Shown here: one piece after another, positions 34,158 through 44,594 of the stretch
How the letters are laid out: every line of letters starts with the position of its first letter
How positions within the stretch are numbered: position 1 is the first letter of the stretch
From: Ceratorhiza oryzae-sativae
Taxonomy: Eukaryota > Basidiomycota > Agaricomycetes > Cantharellales > Ceratobasidiaceae
Direction: 5' to 3'
Length of the DNA: 64,000 bases
Assembly (NCBI GenBank): GCA_030998015.1
Contig: JARWMV010000251.1
Coordinates: 62,001 to 126,000, forward strand
Program-made: the position numbers and the translations under genes
The notes under the pieces: model-generated
What the model was told of the DNA's origin: nothing
Database searches by the model: none
What the model saw: the letters and a program-made list of their open reading frames with translations, nothing else

Positions 34158-36230
34158 TCACGTCACGGGTTTGCCATAGTTCTTAATGGCTGTCTTGAGC
34201 TGAGGATAGATGACCAATTGATTACCTTGGACGCCAAAGTCTCCCCAATTGATGCGGCCAGCCTGGGGTTCACCCAACCAGATAGTCCAGTCGTCTTTGA
34301 AAATCGACCCATCGGGGCCAAGCGCCTTTACCGTGGCGAGTTTTGCGCCATTAGCAGTATAATCAAACCAATACTCTCCATCGGTACCGGAAAGATTGAT
34401 CGTCGGGGTGGGAATGGTAGGGCGCGCGTACCGCCTGATGTCAATCTCAAGTCCGCACCTTGGCTTGACTTGATTATCACCCGTCCAAGTTCGCCCAGAG
34501 TAGTCGCAGACCCAAGTGAAGAAATGTAAGAGGGGGTAAGGACGATGCCTGTAAGGGGAGTAGTGACTACGGTGTAGTCCTTGCCAGCGACCAAGGCAGA
34601 GCCAGAGGGTTTGTAGACACCCTTGAGTGTGTTTCCGTTGTATTGGAGATAAACAGGGGGGATGGTGGAGGCGCCTGATTTGAGCCAGACGGTGCCGTTG
34701 CCATTCTGACCGCGAGTCTCAGTCCCCAGTATTGCACATTATCCAATTAGACTCACATAAGGAATAGTGCTGATTTTTCCGGATGCAGCAGCAAGCAGAA
34801 TATTCTTTGTCGTCACATCACGCCATTGGCCGACCGAGCGGTCGAAATAGTCAGCCCCGTTATCCCACCAAACAGGTACAATCGATAGTTTAACGGCTGT
34901 GCGAGTGACAAAGTCAGCCCACTGGATCGTCAAGTTCAGCTAACTAATAAACCGGATAAAGCTTGAAATAATACCTACCGCCCATCCAGCCGCTTTTTCG
35001 ATGACGGTGCCGATAGCGCTTGGGCTGTATTCTCCCATCAAGATTGGTACGGAAAAGTTTCCACGGACAGGGGTAAGGTCATTGACTACTGCTGCTTTAT
35101 CGGCTACATTCACCAGTCAGCATAAAAGAAACACTATTTGCATATATGATGCATACCATCGCTTCCCCAGAAGGTGCGCCCCCAAGAGTTGCTAATGAAG
35201 TCCCATGGGCTGTAATCTGTAAACTGCGTGGTAAGCGAACAACCGATCCCCTACAAGTGAAACGTACATGATATTGAACAGACCACTTGTCGGTACTGTA
35301 ATTGTTCGGTCGCACAAACCATTCAGTAAGATACAGTGCATTATCGTTCAGTCCCGGGAGAGAAAGAACGCGCTGAGAATTATTTCCTCCTATGTATGAG
35401 GTCAGGCGCTGTATAAATCGACAACGTCCTCCAACTTACCAGAGTTTCGAACGACATTCAAGAACCGCGCATTTAGATCATTGACCAGATCCGCAGCATT
35501 CTGGTTTGAGCCGACGGGCTCGTTAATTGATTCAAAAAGCAGCTTCTCGTTCTAGGATCCCGATAAACCTTGGACTCAAGAGGAATAATATGATGGCCGA
35601 CCTTGTCCTTGAGGGTAGTTGCAAGTTGTTGCCAGAGCTTCTCAAATTTTGCCTTGATTGCATCAATGTTGCTTGCGGTACCAGTAGTATCCACCCATTG
35701 CCAGCTATCGTGATGGCTACATGAAACAGAATGTTGAATGGTCCAATCTGGTGTAATAAATGCACTAACACGTTGACGATAACAAAAAGTCCAGAAGATA
35801 TTGCCTGTAGGAAAACCAGATCAGAGAAGAAGAAGAGCCTGGAAGGCGATAGTTACTAACAGCATCAACAACATAGTTAATACGTGAAAGCCAGGCTGGA
35901 TCGAGTGTATAATTTGGCGCATCGGAGATAAAATGGTTCGTAAAGGTGATTGGGATGCGCACGTTACGGAACCCATCAGCATATATCTGTGTGAACGTGA
36001 TATTCTGAACCGCTATAGTTTTGAACAATCAGTTCGAACAGGCTCTGGTGCGGCGAAGAGCTCGACGTACGTCCGTTGTTCCAACTGCCCTCTGTAGGAA
36101 TAGCGTCGAGCGTATTGCCGAGGTTCCAACCGAGACCCATTTTAGCAAACGTGTCCTTGGCAGAAAGTGAGGTGAAAGCAGCTAGGGCGCAATGCCCGAA
36201 GGCGGCAATAGTGACAGTCGACCAGCGCAT
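34158..36230 (-). CDS. GH5 endo-beta-1,4-glucanase with CBM_X2 and CBM46-type modules (one frameshift)
   Basis: Secreted cellulase. The ATG at 36228-36230 gives a signal peptide (MRWSTVTIAAFGHCALAAF). The GH5 barrel shows KMGLGWNLGNTLDAIP, FRNVRIPITFTNHF, VIVNVHHDSWQWVD, LLFESINEPVGSN (acid/base Glu), PILMGEYSPSAIG (nucleophile Glu) and VPVWWDNGADYFDR. After it comes a CBM_X2/Ig-like module (YNGNTLKGVYKPSGSALVAG, then ASTLGELGRVII-type strands). A CBM46-like module ends the protein (TDGEYWFDYTANGAKLATV, DDWTIWLGEPQAGRINWGDF). Between the two modules, near 34437-34444, the frame must shift by one base. The nearby 46-bp GT..AG candidate does not restore it. The architecture recalls bacterial GH5_4-X2-CBM46 enzymes. 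Exact stop at 34158 is inferred. Confidence 0.82.
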
Positions 36231-37260
36231 GCTCGAACCGTGTACCGACAAATCCCGGGTTTCTCTCAATGAGAAATATTTTATACGCGTCGGAACCGCC
36301 GCTATTCTTCAAACGACGTGGCATAGCTCGCATGTTGTGGCACGCAATTGGTGAAAGGGCCATGAGATTGCGCGCGGATCACCAGCAACTGCACATAGCG
36401 GCAGATTGTCGGCTGGGGAACGTCAACAGCCCGGACAAAAATATATCTTCCTGGAAGAGATGTCTTCACTGGGCCGTCAGCATGACTCTAGAAGAGGGTT
36501 CACAAGTGTTTGGCGAAGTCGGCCTAAGGACCGATTGGATGAGTGTTGCGGTATAATTACGGATTGACATCGGGCCACCGTCCAAGCATCCACTGATATG
36601 TCTTTTGGCGATAGAGATTTTATTACAAAGTTCGAATATCTATAATATGGACCATGGGGGGGGTACTTCCAGCTGTCCGATTGTTTCGGTACAATGAGAA
36701 GACTGAGCTGTGCTGCGCTTTCATACTGTAACGGCAAGGGAAGAACTTCGGTCCCGGTCCTAGCCGGGTTTGACGTTGCGTAATGTATTTGCGCAATGTC
36801 TCATGTATCGACGCAGCGGATAGGTACACCAAACATAGGTGTAATCAGTCGTAAGCGACACTCTTGTCTTTTCGCTACAATAATCAAGCCACGTGGGAAT
36901 TCCTCTGGTACTCGTAAGCTCCACCACCAGGTGGCTTGATTTCCGTTGGCGGGCTCAAAAATGTGGGTTTCGTTTGTTTGTCCACAAAAGCCTGCGCTTT
37001 CTTTGCCGCTGTCTGCCTTGAAATATCCTTTGGGTCCAAGGTGAGTAAGAGCTCTGTGTACGTCGAATGATCTCATCGCGGTTTCAGAGGTTCATCGGGA
37101 GGCTTCAGCACTTTACCGCAAAATCCACCAACCTGTAAGTCGTCAACCTGGAGTGTGATGTATCTGCCACTCATTAAACTGCGCTTAGTAACGAGAGACT
37201 TGCAAGTGCTGTGGGCACCTCTATATAAACCCTCGCTGACGGCTCTCTAGTTAAACCAAT
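36231..37260. other. Divergent intergenic region with a possible small minus-strand frame
   Basis: About 1.03 kb between the starts of the endoglucanase and RPP0. A minus-strand frame of 91 codons (37076 to 36801, ATG start) is open, and a second overlapping frame is also protein-like (LDPKDISRQTAAKKAQAFVD). I cannot decide whether either is real. The RPP0 promoter has a CTATATAAAC box at about 37220. Confidence 0.4.
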
Positions 37261-38471
37261 ATGGGCGCTACTCGTGCTGAGAAGGAGGTCTACTTTGAGA
37301 AGCTCAAGCAGCTGCTGGAGACCTACCGTGAGTGTTCCGAGCCTTAAACACGGACATGCTCTCATAGATTTATAACAGCCTCCATCTTTATCGTTAATGT
37401 CGACAACGTCGGCTCCAACCAGATGCACCAGATCCGCGTCGCGCTCCGCGGCAAGGGTGTTGTGCTGATGGGCAAGAACACGATGGTCCGCCGTGCGGTC
37501 CGCACCATGCTCAGCGAGCACCCCGAGTTCGAACGTCTCCTCCCTCACGTCAAGAGCAACATCGGCTTCGTCTTTACGAGCGGCGACCTCAAGGACGTTC
37601 GTGAGATCATCGTCGCCAACAAGGTCGCTGCACCGGCCCGTGCTGGCGCATATGCTCCGAGGGATGTTACCGTCCCGGCCGGAAACACCGGGATGGAACC
37701 CGGCAAGACGTCCTTCTTCCAGGCGCTCGGTATCCCTACCAAGATCGCTCGTGGTACTATCGAAATCGTGTCGGACGTCAAAGTCGTGACGGCCGGAACT
37801 CGTGTCGGGCCGTCCGAGGCGACACTCCTGAACATGCTGAACATCTCGCCGTTCACGTACGGCATGACTGTCGTTCAAATCTTCGACAATGGCAACGTGT
37901 TCAGTCCTGACGTCCTTGACGTTGACGAGTCCGTCTTGATCGACCGATTCATGTCCGGTATCAAGTCGATCGCGGCCATTTCCTTGGCACTCAACTACCC
38001 CACGATCGCATCCGTGACGCACTCGCTCGTCAATGCGTACAAGAACCTCTTGGCTATCGCTGTCACGACCGAGTATAGCTTCGAGGCTGCTGAAAAGGTA
38101 AGCACCTGCTATCTTGTCACGCACTTCAAGATGCTTCTTGTATTTATTCAATACACACTGAAAATCCTGACTGCCTCACCGCAACTCGATGATCATCTGC
38201 TTCTGAATCCCCCCCCCCGGTCTTTTGTCATGAACCGAACTAACTAACGATCACTTGAATAGGTCAAGGAGTACCTGGCCAATCCTGAAGCCTTTGCTGC
38301 TGCCGCTGCTCCTGCTGCTGCTGCCCCTGCCGCCGCAGCGGAAGAGAAGCCTGCGGAGAAGGAGGAAGAGAAGGGTGCGTCTGAATGCTATCTGTTCAAT
38401 CTCCACACGTCTCACGTCTACGCTCCACAGAGGAATCGGATGAGGATATGGGCTTCGGTCTGTTTGACTAA
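37261..38471 (+). CDS. RPP0: 60S acidic ribosomal stalk protein P0
   Basis: Anchors the P1/P2 stalk to 25S rRNA in the GTPase centre of the large subunit. Starts [20 protein letters not shown], followed by one short intron. Family blocks: [106 protein letters not shown] and [20 protein letters not shown]. After a 165-bp intron come an Ala-rich hinge and the acidic tail [13 protein letters not shown], the conserved P-protein terminus, with stop TAA at 38469-38471. Codon use is strongly biased to C-ending codons, as expected for high expression. A long antisense open frame results from this bias. Confidence 0.97.
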
Positions 38472-39353
38472 ACGGCGATCTGCGTGCACACATGTTCGTT
38501 TTGGCTTCATAGCTTGCTCTTTGGGATTATTGTGTGATACGTTCAGAGCTTGTTATCGGCTACTGCGTATCTGTAGATGTCATAACCATGATTGTTCTGT
38601 ATATTGAAACGCTCGAGCTCGCTCAACACACAGACCAATATATGAGCCCCATAACGCCACAAAATTCGCCGGCTCAACTGTTTGCGAAAACGGCGAGCAA
38701 AGATAACCAAGTCTCCCTATCTCTGGGGCCAACCACGCACCCTACTCGTGCGGCTGTACCTCGATACCAACAGCTCATCATCCCGAAAGGTTTAGCCTAG
38801 TTTATTCGGGGTGTTCTTCGCTCAGTTCGGGTCTGGGCTGACGGAGGGTCTCGCAGAGTGAACAACAACGTGGCCCGTGGGTGCTCATGATCGGCCGAGG
38901 TTATCGAGACCTTGAGCTAATTCGAGCGGGCACGAGAACACATTGTTCTGTATCTGATAAAAAAAAAACCTCCCGCAGGTACTGTCAATTCACTCTCACC
39001 GTGGACACTTGTGGAGACCCAGCCACCACTCCGCCACGAGATCCCAACGCACGACCACAAGAGGCAAGGCCGAACTCGATCCTAAAACCTTACCTACAAC
39101 CAGCGCAAAAAAGCTAGCGCGGTAACGGGAGAAGCAGATACCGCCGGGAAACAGGACACAAGCAGATGGTGCAACGAACGGAATGATTGGATTATTTATC
39201 AGAAAAGGCCTAGTTACTGAGACTATAGAATTACATCTGCAACAGTTCCTACTGAATTGAACCCACACCCCAGCAAGTCATTTGAGCATTAATTAGCCTC
39301 GCCGGTGTTGCTACACCACTCACCTATGCTTGCCATCATATACGCCCAGACAA
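38472..39353. other. Convergent intergenic region
   Basis: About 880 bp between the 3' ends of RPP0 and the V-ATPase subunit e gene. No coding or repeat signal was recognised. A 9-base A run is near 38961. Confidence 0.5.
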
Positions 39354-39718
39354 TCAATGCTCAAAGTCGAACCGTACGTCACCCCGCCGTGGTGCTATAG
39401 GATGACACAATAGTTTATTCGGTCAGCAACATCTCCACCGCAGCGACAACAGACGCAAGACATACCAATAAGTGGATGCATCTGCGCCATGTAAGTAATC
39501 GCCCACATAAGATAGCAACACGTCAACGTGAGCAACACGCTCGTTCGCACCAGCCTATACGGATACCATCAGCTCTCATGCTCCATTGCCTGGAAGTATA
39601 TACTAATAATAAAAAAGGATACACACGTCTGGAGTTCTCCTTTGGGCGTAACAAACCATCCAATAGTACCAATAGCAGCAGTAATCAATGCAACAAATAT
39701 AACAGTCCAGCCGCTCAT
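39354..39718 (-). CDS. VMA9: V-type proton ATPase subunit e (Vma9)
   Basis: Tiny two-helix membrane subunit of the Vo sector. Three exons: 39718-39627, 39554-39466 and 39394-39354. Exon 1 reads MSGWTVIFVALITAAIGTIG then WFVTPKGELQT, exon 2 reads LVRTSVLLTLTCCYLMWAIT then YMAQMHPLI, and exon 3 reads APRRGDVRFDFEH and stops with TGA. The WxxxPKG loop, the LTLTCCYLMWAITYMAQ.HPLI helix and the APRR tail are the hallmarks of fungal subunit e. All junctions are GT-AG, and the protein is about 73 residues, normal for the family. No exon is longer than 100 nt, so a simple ORF scan misses the gene. Confidence 0.9.
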
Positions 39719-40142
39719 GGTTGTGGTTGTCTGTGGAGGACCCAAAGTTACCGTTACTGAGTCAACATATGACGTAATGAGCGCGGGAAATTGAAGTAAT
39801 AAGTTAAATCGTTAGTTAATCGACAAGCCAATGCGCGATACAGTAGAGTATGGTCAAAATAGCGAGGCGGGCATTACAATTCATAACAAAAATGGATAAA
39901 AACTTCAAGATACCCAAAGGGGCTGGCTGTACATCAGGATACAAATTCACAAGCTAATTGGCAATCATAACAACGGAAAGAGTGAAAACAGACGAAATAC
40001 GAACGGTTCGAATAGACAGAGAGAAAACGAGATACATATGATAGTAGGCATAGTTTGAGTAAAGCAGGGCATGAGTATCATAGTCAAACGGAAACAACAT
40101 GAGGGGAAGATGAAGCGACAGACCCCCCCAAAAGGCTATTAG
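39719..40142. other. Intergenic spacer
   Basis: 424 bp AT-rich sequence between two minus-strand genes. It holds the promoter of VMA9 and the 3' UTR of the RhoGAP gene. A C run lies near 40122. Confidence 0.45.
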
Positions 40143-42944
40143 CTACGCGGCCTTTTCCTTGGCTGTGGCAGGTTCACCGCGCGTGGGGTTTGACGCTTGC
40201 GATTGTCTAGATTCGTCTCCTTCCTTTTCCTTCACCTTTTCTCGATCCTGGGTTTGCTGTCTGACGACTCCAGCTGCTTCCACCGCGCTCCCGACACTCC
40301 CGACGGTGTCCAATCTCCTTGTCCTCTTCCTCGTATTGAGCTCCTTCCCATCTGGTCCACCCCCTATCGTGCGTTGTGTGGGTACTGTTCGCGAACGCTT
40401 CACCCCCCCGTCGCTAGCCACCGCGCCGGCCACAGGCAGATCCACATTCGTGACCATGCTCTCGGGTTCGGCGACCAGCACGGGCGTGGGCGCGGGATTG
40501 TTCAACGAGCGTCGTCGGGAGAGCATGGTCGCAGGATTAACGTTCCTTCGTTCAACCAGTTTCCAGCCACCCACCGGTGGGTCCTAGGGGGAGCGCTTGT
40601 CAGTGTATGGCAATGACAGGGGCGTGGGCGGCTCGAAAAAGGTCAAGAGAGGGTCTAGAAGCGCAATTCGGATAAGGCGAACGAGCGCTCCAATTCCGAG
40701 GTTGGACGTCATCCAACAAACCAAGCCATAAGGAAGGGCAACAAATAAAGAAACAACCGCACCGCAACCACGCCTTTTACGCGCATGCAACAAAGCGCGC
40801 CCAGCTGCCATCTAAAGCCAAAACCCGACGCACCTCGTCACTGTCGCTCGGCACCATGTACCCTGGCCGTTCATTACCGGGACTAAAGCCCGCGGCGGTA
40901 TTGGGGCCGACCATGATTGAGTCATTGCGCGCGGGAGGGTCGAGCATAAAGTGGTCTTGGTGCTGAATGAGGAACACTAGGACTTCTTGGGACAGGGCGT
41001 GTTCTTGGGGTTGCATCTCGTGCGTTGGGTGTGATATGATGCCCGGGCGGAAGATCACGGCGAGATCTGTATGCGAGTGAAATTAGCGGCTGAGGGGGCA
41101 GGGCAAGATTGTACGCACTCGACTCGGTCATGAGGTTCTTGTTGGCCTTGCGGGCGAAGACGGACAGCAGATCCAGGACATAGAGCAAAAGATACTGGTT
41201 TGCTCGCGGCATTTCCTTGATTAAGCGTCGATAAGTTTGGATGATTTCCAAGCCGTCTCGAGGATGTTTGGCTGGGGAAAGGTCAGAATGCGGTGCGGTG
41301 ATGGCAGACATGCACGTACACAATGCTGCTCGAAACTGGGATACGAAGCCATGATAAGCATAGATCAGATGTGTGTATGTAATTCACGTACATTGTGGTA
41401 CTGTTCAGTTGGTATGACCGGTTCCTAGAAACACTGCCCATCAACACGAGCAGAATAGGCCAGGGTACGCAATACGCACGGGCATCTGAGTGAGATATCG
41501 TCTGAATACGCTTGCTACATCATGGGGGGTGTATGATTCATTCTTCCAGTTGAGATCTTTGCCGTACTGCAAGGACGTTAGCGAGTCGGCCAGGGGCAGG
41601 TGGCGGCCGGACGCACCCGAGGAGGGGATTCGAATAGAGTCTGGAGCTCTCGCATACGTCGGTTGGACCCATTGATTCGAAATACGCCTTCGACTTCGGT
41701 TGCTGGAGAGACGTTATGTTAGGCGGCAACGGGGGAAAATGGGAAGGCTGGCGAACCATTCTCTTTGAGGAAGAGGCCGCTGAGAAAGGGATGAGCGGAG
41801 GTCATATTGAGACAGGGACCACGTACCATTTGGCGACAACGACAGGGATGTAGCCCCAAACATAGAGGTCGCCGTTGGGATCTGCGGTTGATATCTGGAC
41901 ACTGGCATAGCGCAAGCTCTCACGGAGCGGGATGCCAAAAACGGCATGCGGGGCTAGAATTGGGATGAGCAAGGTGGCTGCGACACCGAGAGCAAACGCA
42001 CCGTTTTTGAGATCATCGTGGTCCTTCTTGGAGGTGGCCTGTGCAAGCTTGAACTGTTTCCACCACGACTTGAGGCTCTGCTTCGTCGGCTGGGGACTCG
42101 GTGGACGATACATGTCGGCCGGGGTGGGTGTGGGCAATGGTCCAGGAACGGTGCCAGTGCGTGAGCGGCCGCGGCGTGGAGGCGAGGGTGCGGGGACGGG
42201 GGCTGGCGGGGGCACGGGGATGGGTGCTGGTGGGGGCGGGGGTGATTTCGGTCTCTGGGCTGGGAGCGGTGACGCCGTGCGGGGGATGGGAGACGCCTGG
42301 CGGGGTTTGGCCGGTGGTGGTGGTGGTGGTGGATCGGTCGAAGTCGAGGGGATGGGCTGTGAGCCGCGCTTCCGAAGAGTCTTGCGGGGTTTTATGGTGG
42401 CAGAGCTTGGTCCCGCGACCGGCTCGGGGCGCTTGGCTGGCGCCGGGTGTGTAGGCTGGGCCGTGGTGGTCGACGGGGGCGGGACAGGTACGGGGACGTG
42501 ATCGGCAGACCCGTGGCGCCGGAAGCGGGCGAAGATGCGGGCGTAGGTCGAGAGCGGCTGCTGCTGGGCCTGTTGTTGCTGCCGCTGTTGCTGTTGCTGC
42601 TGCTGCTGCTGTCGCTGAGACCGGCTCGGGGGGCTGGTCGTGCGCGGGCTGGTGCGTTCGTCGATGACGGCGAGCGAGCGGCGGTTGAGTGCAAACGGGC
42701 GCGTGCGGTCGGACGGGGGCGACGCGGGTGGGCTGGGCTGCTGTGAGGTCGCGGGGAGCGACGGCGTGCGGATGGGCTTGCTCGACGGCGGGACACGGGA
42801 GCGCGTTGCCGTGCTCGAGCCCGAGGCAGTATCCGCAGACGAAACCACGGTGGTCGACGACGTGCGGGCGAGAGACTCCAGCTCGAGAAACCGCGAGCCC
42901 CGGTCGGCCAGCATCCCATGCAGCACAGCCAGCGCGGCCACCAT
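40143..42944 (-). CDS. RhoGAP domain protein with polyQ and polyproline N-terminus
   Basis: GTPase-activating protein for Rho-family GTPases. I choose the ATG at 42942-42944 (MVAALAVLHGMLADRG). The N-terminal ~290 residues are low-complexity: Ser/Pro-rich, a glutamine tract at about 42540-42615, and several polyproline runs that could bind SH3 domains. The RhoGAP domain follows: VFGIPLRESLRYASVQIS, YIPVVVAK, VEGVFRINGSNRRMRELQ (arginine finger in the FRINGS loop), HDVASVFRRYLTQMPEPVIP, RANQYLLLYVLDLLSVFARK and NLMTES followed by LAVIFRPGI (the conserved NLA.VF.P element). The C-terminal ~200 residues are basic and disordered, ending PATAKEKAA. About seven introns, in frame. It may oppose the RhoGEF at 19809-23318, but that pairing is inference. 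Confidence 0.85.
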
Positions 42945-43221
42945 GCACAAACACGCACAAGCACCCGCGCTCTGGTCCACGCGGGAGCTACAGACCAGGC
43001 AGCACCCGGCCGCTATTTTGCTGTTTTTTCTTCCCACCCTGTCCCGCCCTGAGCAGAGTCCAGACTAACACGCGCATACACCCCCGCACAATGCCTCCCC
43101 CGCCGCACAGCCCTCGTTTGGTGCACTGTCATGCTCCACCAACCCCCTCCCCCCCGCTCTCTATATGAGGCTCGAACCCGACTATTATTGGTCGCAGCGC
43201 ATGAATTTTCTACCAGCTACA
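42945..43221. other. Intergenic spacer
   Basis: 277 bp between two minus-strand genes, very C-rich on the plus strand (CT/CA-rich promoter-like). No other signal. Confidence 0.4.
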
Positions 43222-44068
43222 TCAACACCTGTGGATCCCCTCCCCCTCGGGCCCACGCCGCTCCAACACCTCGCTCCAAAACCGCATAACCACACCCCAT
43301 TCGTCCTTGCCCCTGGGCATTCGCACCTCTTGTCCGCCCCGCCGCTCGACTTGCACGCTCGCAAAGCCCTTGGAGAGCCCTGCTTCGCCCGCGGAACCCC
43401 CCACGTACAACACTCGCGTGCTCGCCCCAGGTCCAGCACGCGTTGGGACCTCAACCAACCCTCCGCCGACGCTCACGACTGACCGCACTCCTCCGGCCCG
43501 TCTCAACGCAGCCTCGAGCGCAACACTCCCACCCTGTGCGAACCCAAGGAAATGTATCCTCTCCACAGGCCAGCCACACACCGAGGATGTCAAGTGATCC
43601 AACGCACGATGCACAACCTCGACTCCCCGCAGCGGATTCGGATGCTCGATGAGCTCGCCAAGCTGGGTAAATGACGTATACCATTGGTACATTTCCTCGC
43701 CTTCCTCCAGGAACGGGATCCTGCGTGTGCGAGCGTGGGTACACTCGAGTCATTCCGGGGAAAACGGGCCAACTTACAGGTCCGGTGCCTGCAGGATGAG
43801 TGTCGCCGTCTGCGGCAACTTGAGCTGTTTAGCGAGTCGGGCGAACGGTGCGAGTGTGTCTCCTGTGCTCCTGGTCACCAAACCTACCACCGACGCATAC
43901 AGACACACTCACCCAACCCGTGAAAGAAAACCAGCAGTTCTCATCGATTCCGTCATCGCTTGGCGCATACACATACTCCAACCCCAGCCCCTCTCTCGTC
44001 GGGCGTGGCTTTGTGCGTGGACTTGGGTCGACGATACTCGGCGCAACGCTCAATACCCGTTCTTCCAT
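43222..44068 (-). CDS. Acyl-protein thioesterase/carboxylesterase-like protein lacking the catalytic Ser (one frameshift)
   Basis: Alpha/beta-hydrolase of the phospholipase/carboxylesterase type. From the ATG at 44066-44068: MEERVLSVAPSIVDP, then EYVYAPSDDGIDEN. The oxyanion strand LLVFFHGLG follows in a different frame, so one base appears to be missing near 43936-43940. Next come LPQTATLILQAPDL, GEEMYQWYTSFTQLGELIEH, and the nucleophile elbow IHFLGFAQGGSVALEAALR. There the expected GxSxG is GFAQGG, so Ala replaces the serine. The C-terminal part (GKDEWGVVMRFWSEVLERR) has no obvious catalytic His. Some fungal homologues also have GFGQGG, so this looks like a pseudoenzyme subfamily. Ends GEGIHRC. 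Confidence 0.65.
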
Positions 44069-44594
44069 ACCAGATTGACTCGTAGATGCAGTAAAAGCCC
44101 TTGTCAATTAGAACGCTGTCCCTCGTGGACGACGACAGCAACTGCGAAAAAGACGTCTCTTCAACGTGCTCTGTGCGTGGGAAATGACGTCAGATTCCAT
44201 TCTGGGTATATTATACAGACGTCATCGATCACGTTAATTGAATCCCTTCCGCCGAGGAATTATGAAAAAATCGGATTTCTTCCGAACTTCCGTCGATCGT
44301 TCATGATGGATTTCGAGGCAGTGTCCGGGGTTGAAGGTGACGTAGCGCTTATATTAGCGTGGAATTATTTATCCGGACGTTTACGGGCGGGTCCACTCTG
44401 TCCGCTATATTGCTCAACTGTTTTCCCTATCCTTATCTCTTCACGGAACCCTTTTCCTTCTTGAATATGATGCCAAGATAGGGCCGCGGCCGAATAAGCC
44501 AGCTTTTCCGTTGAGCCAAAAATAGCCATTGTCCTGGTCAATTAAAGGTCATGAACATTCCTACCACATCTACATTATTATGCCAGACATAATC
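44069..44594. other. Intergenic region
   Basis: 526 bp, AT-rich. Contains the promoter of the hydrolase-like gene and the 3' UTR of the gene to the right. Nothing else seen. Confidence 0.45.

Noticed and set aside
34440..34490. Possible 46-bp intron to explain the GH5 frame change
   Set aside because: It would delete well-matched X2-module sequence and still not give the CBM46 frame.
36801..37200. Small minus-strand gene upstream of RPP0
   Set aside because: Two overlapping frames look equally protein-like and no start or splice model could be preferred, so it is noted only in the intergenic entry.
37174..38151. 325-codon open frame antisense to RPP0
   Set aside because: It mirrors the highly C/G-biased third positions of RPP0 and has no domain; the sense gene is unambiguous.
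42013..42960. Two long alternative minus-strand frames over the RhoGAP N-terminus
   Set aside because: The region is GC-rich low-complexity repeat, which keeps all frames open; only the frame leading into the RhoGAP domain is supported.
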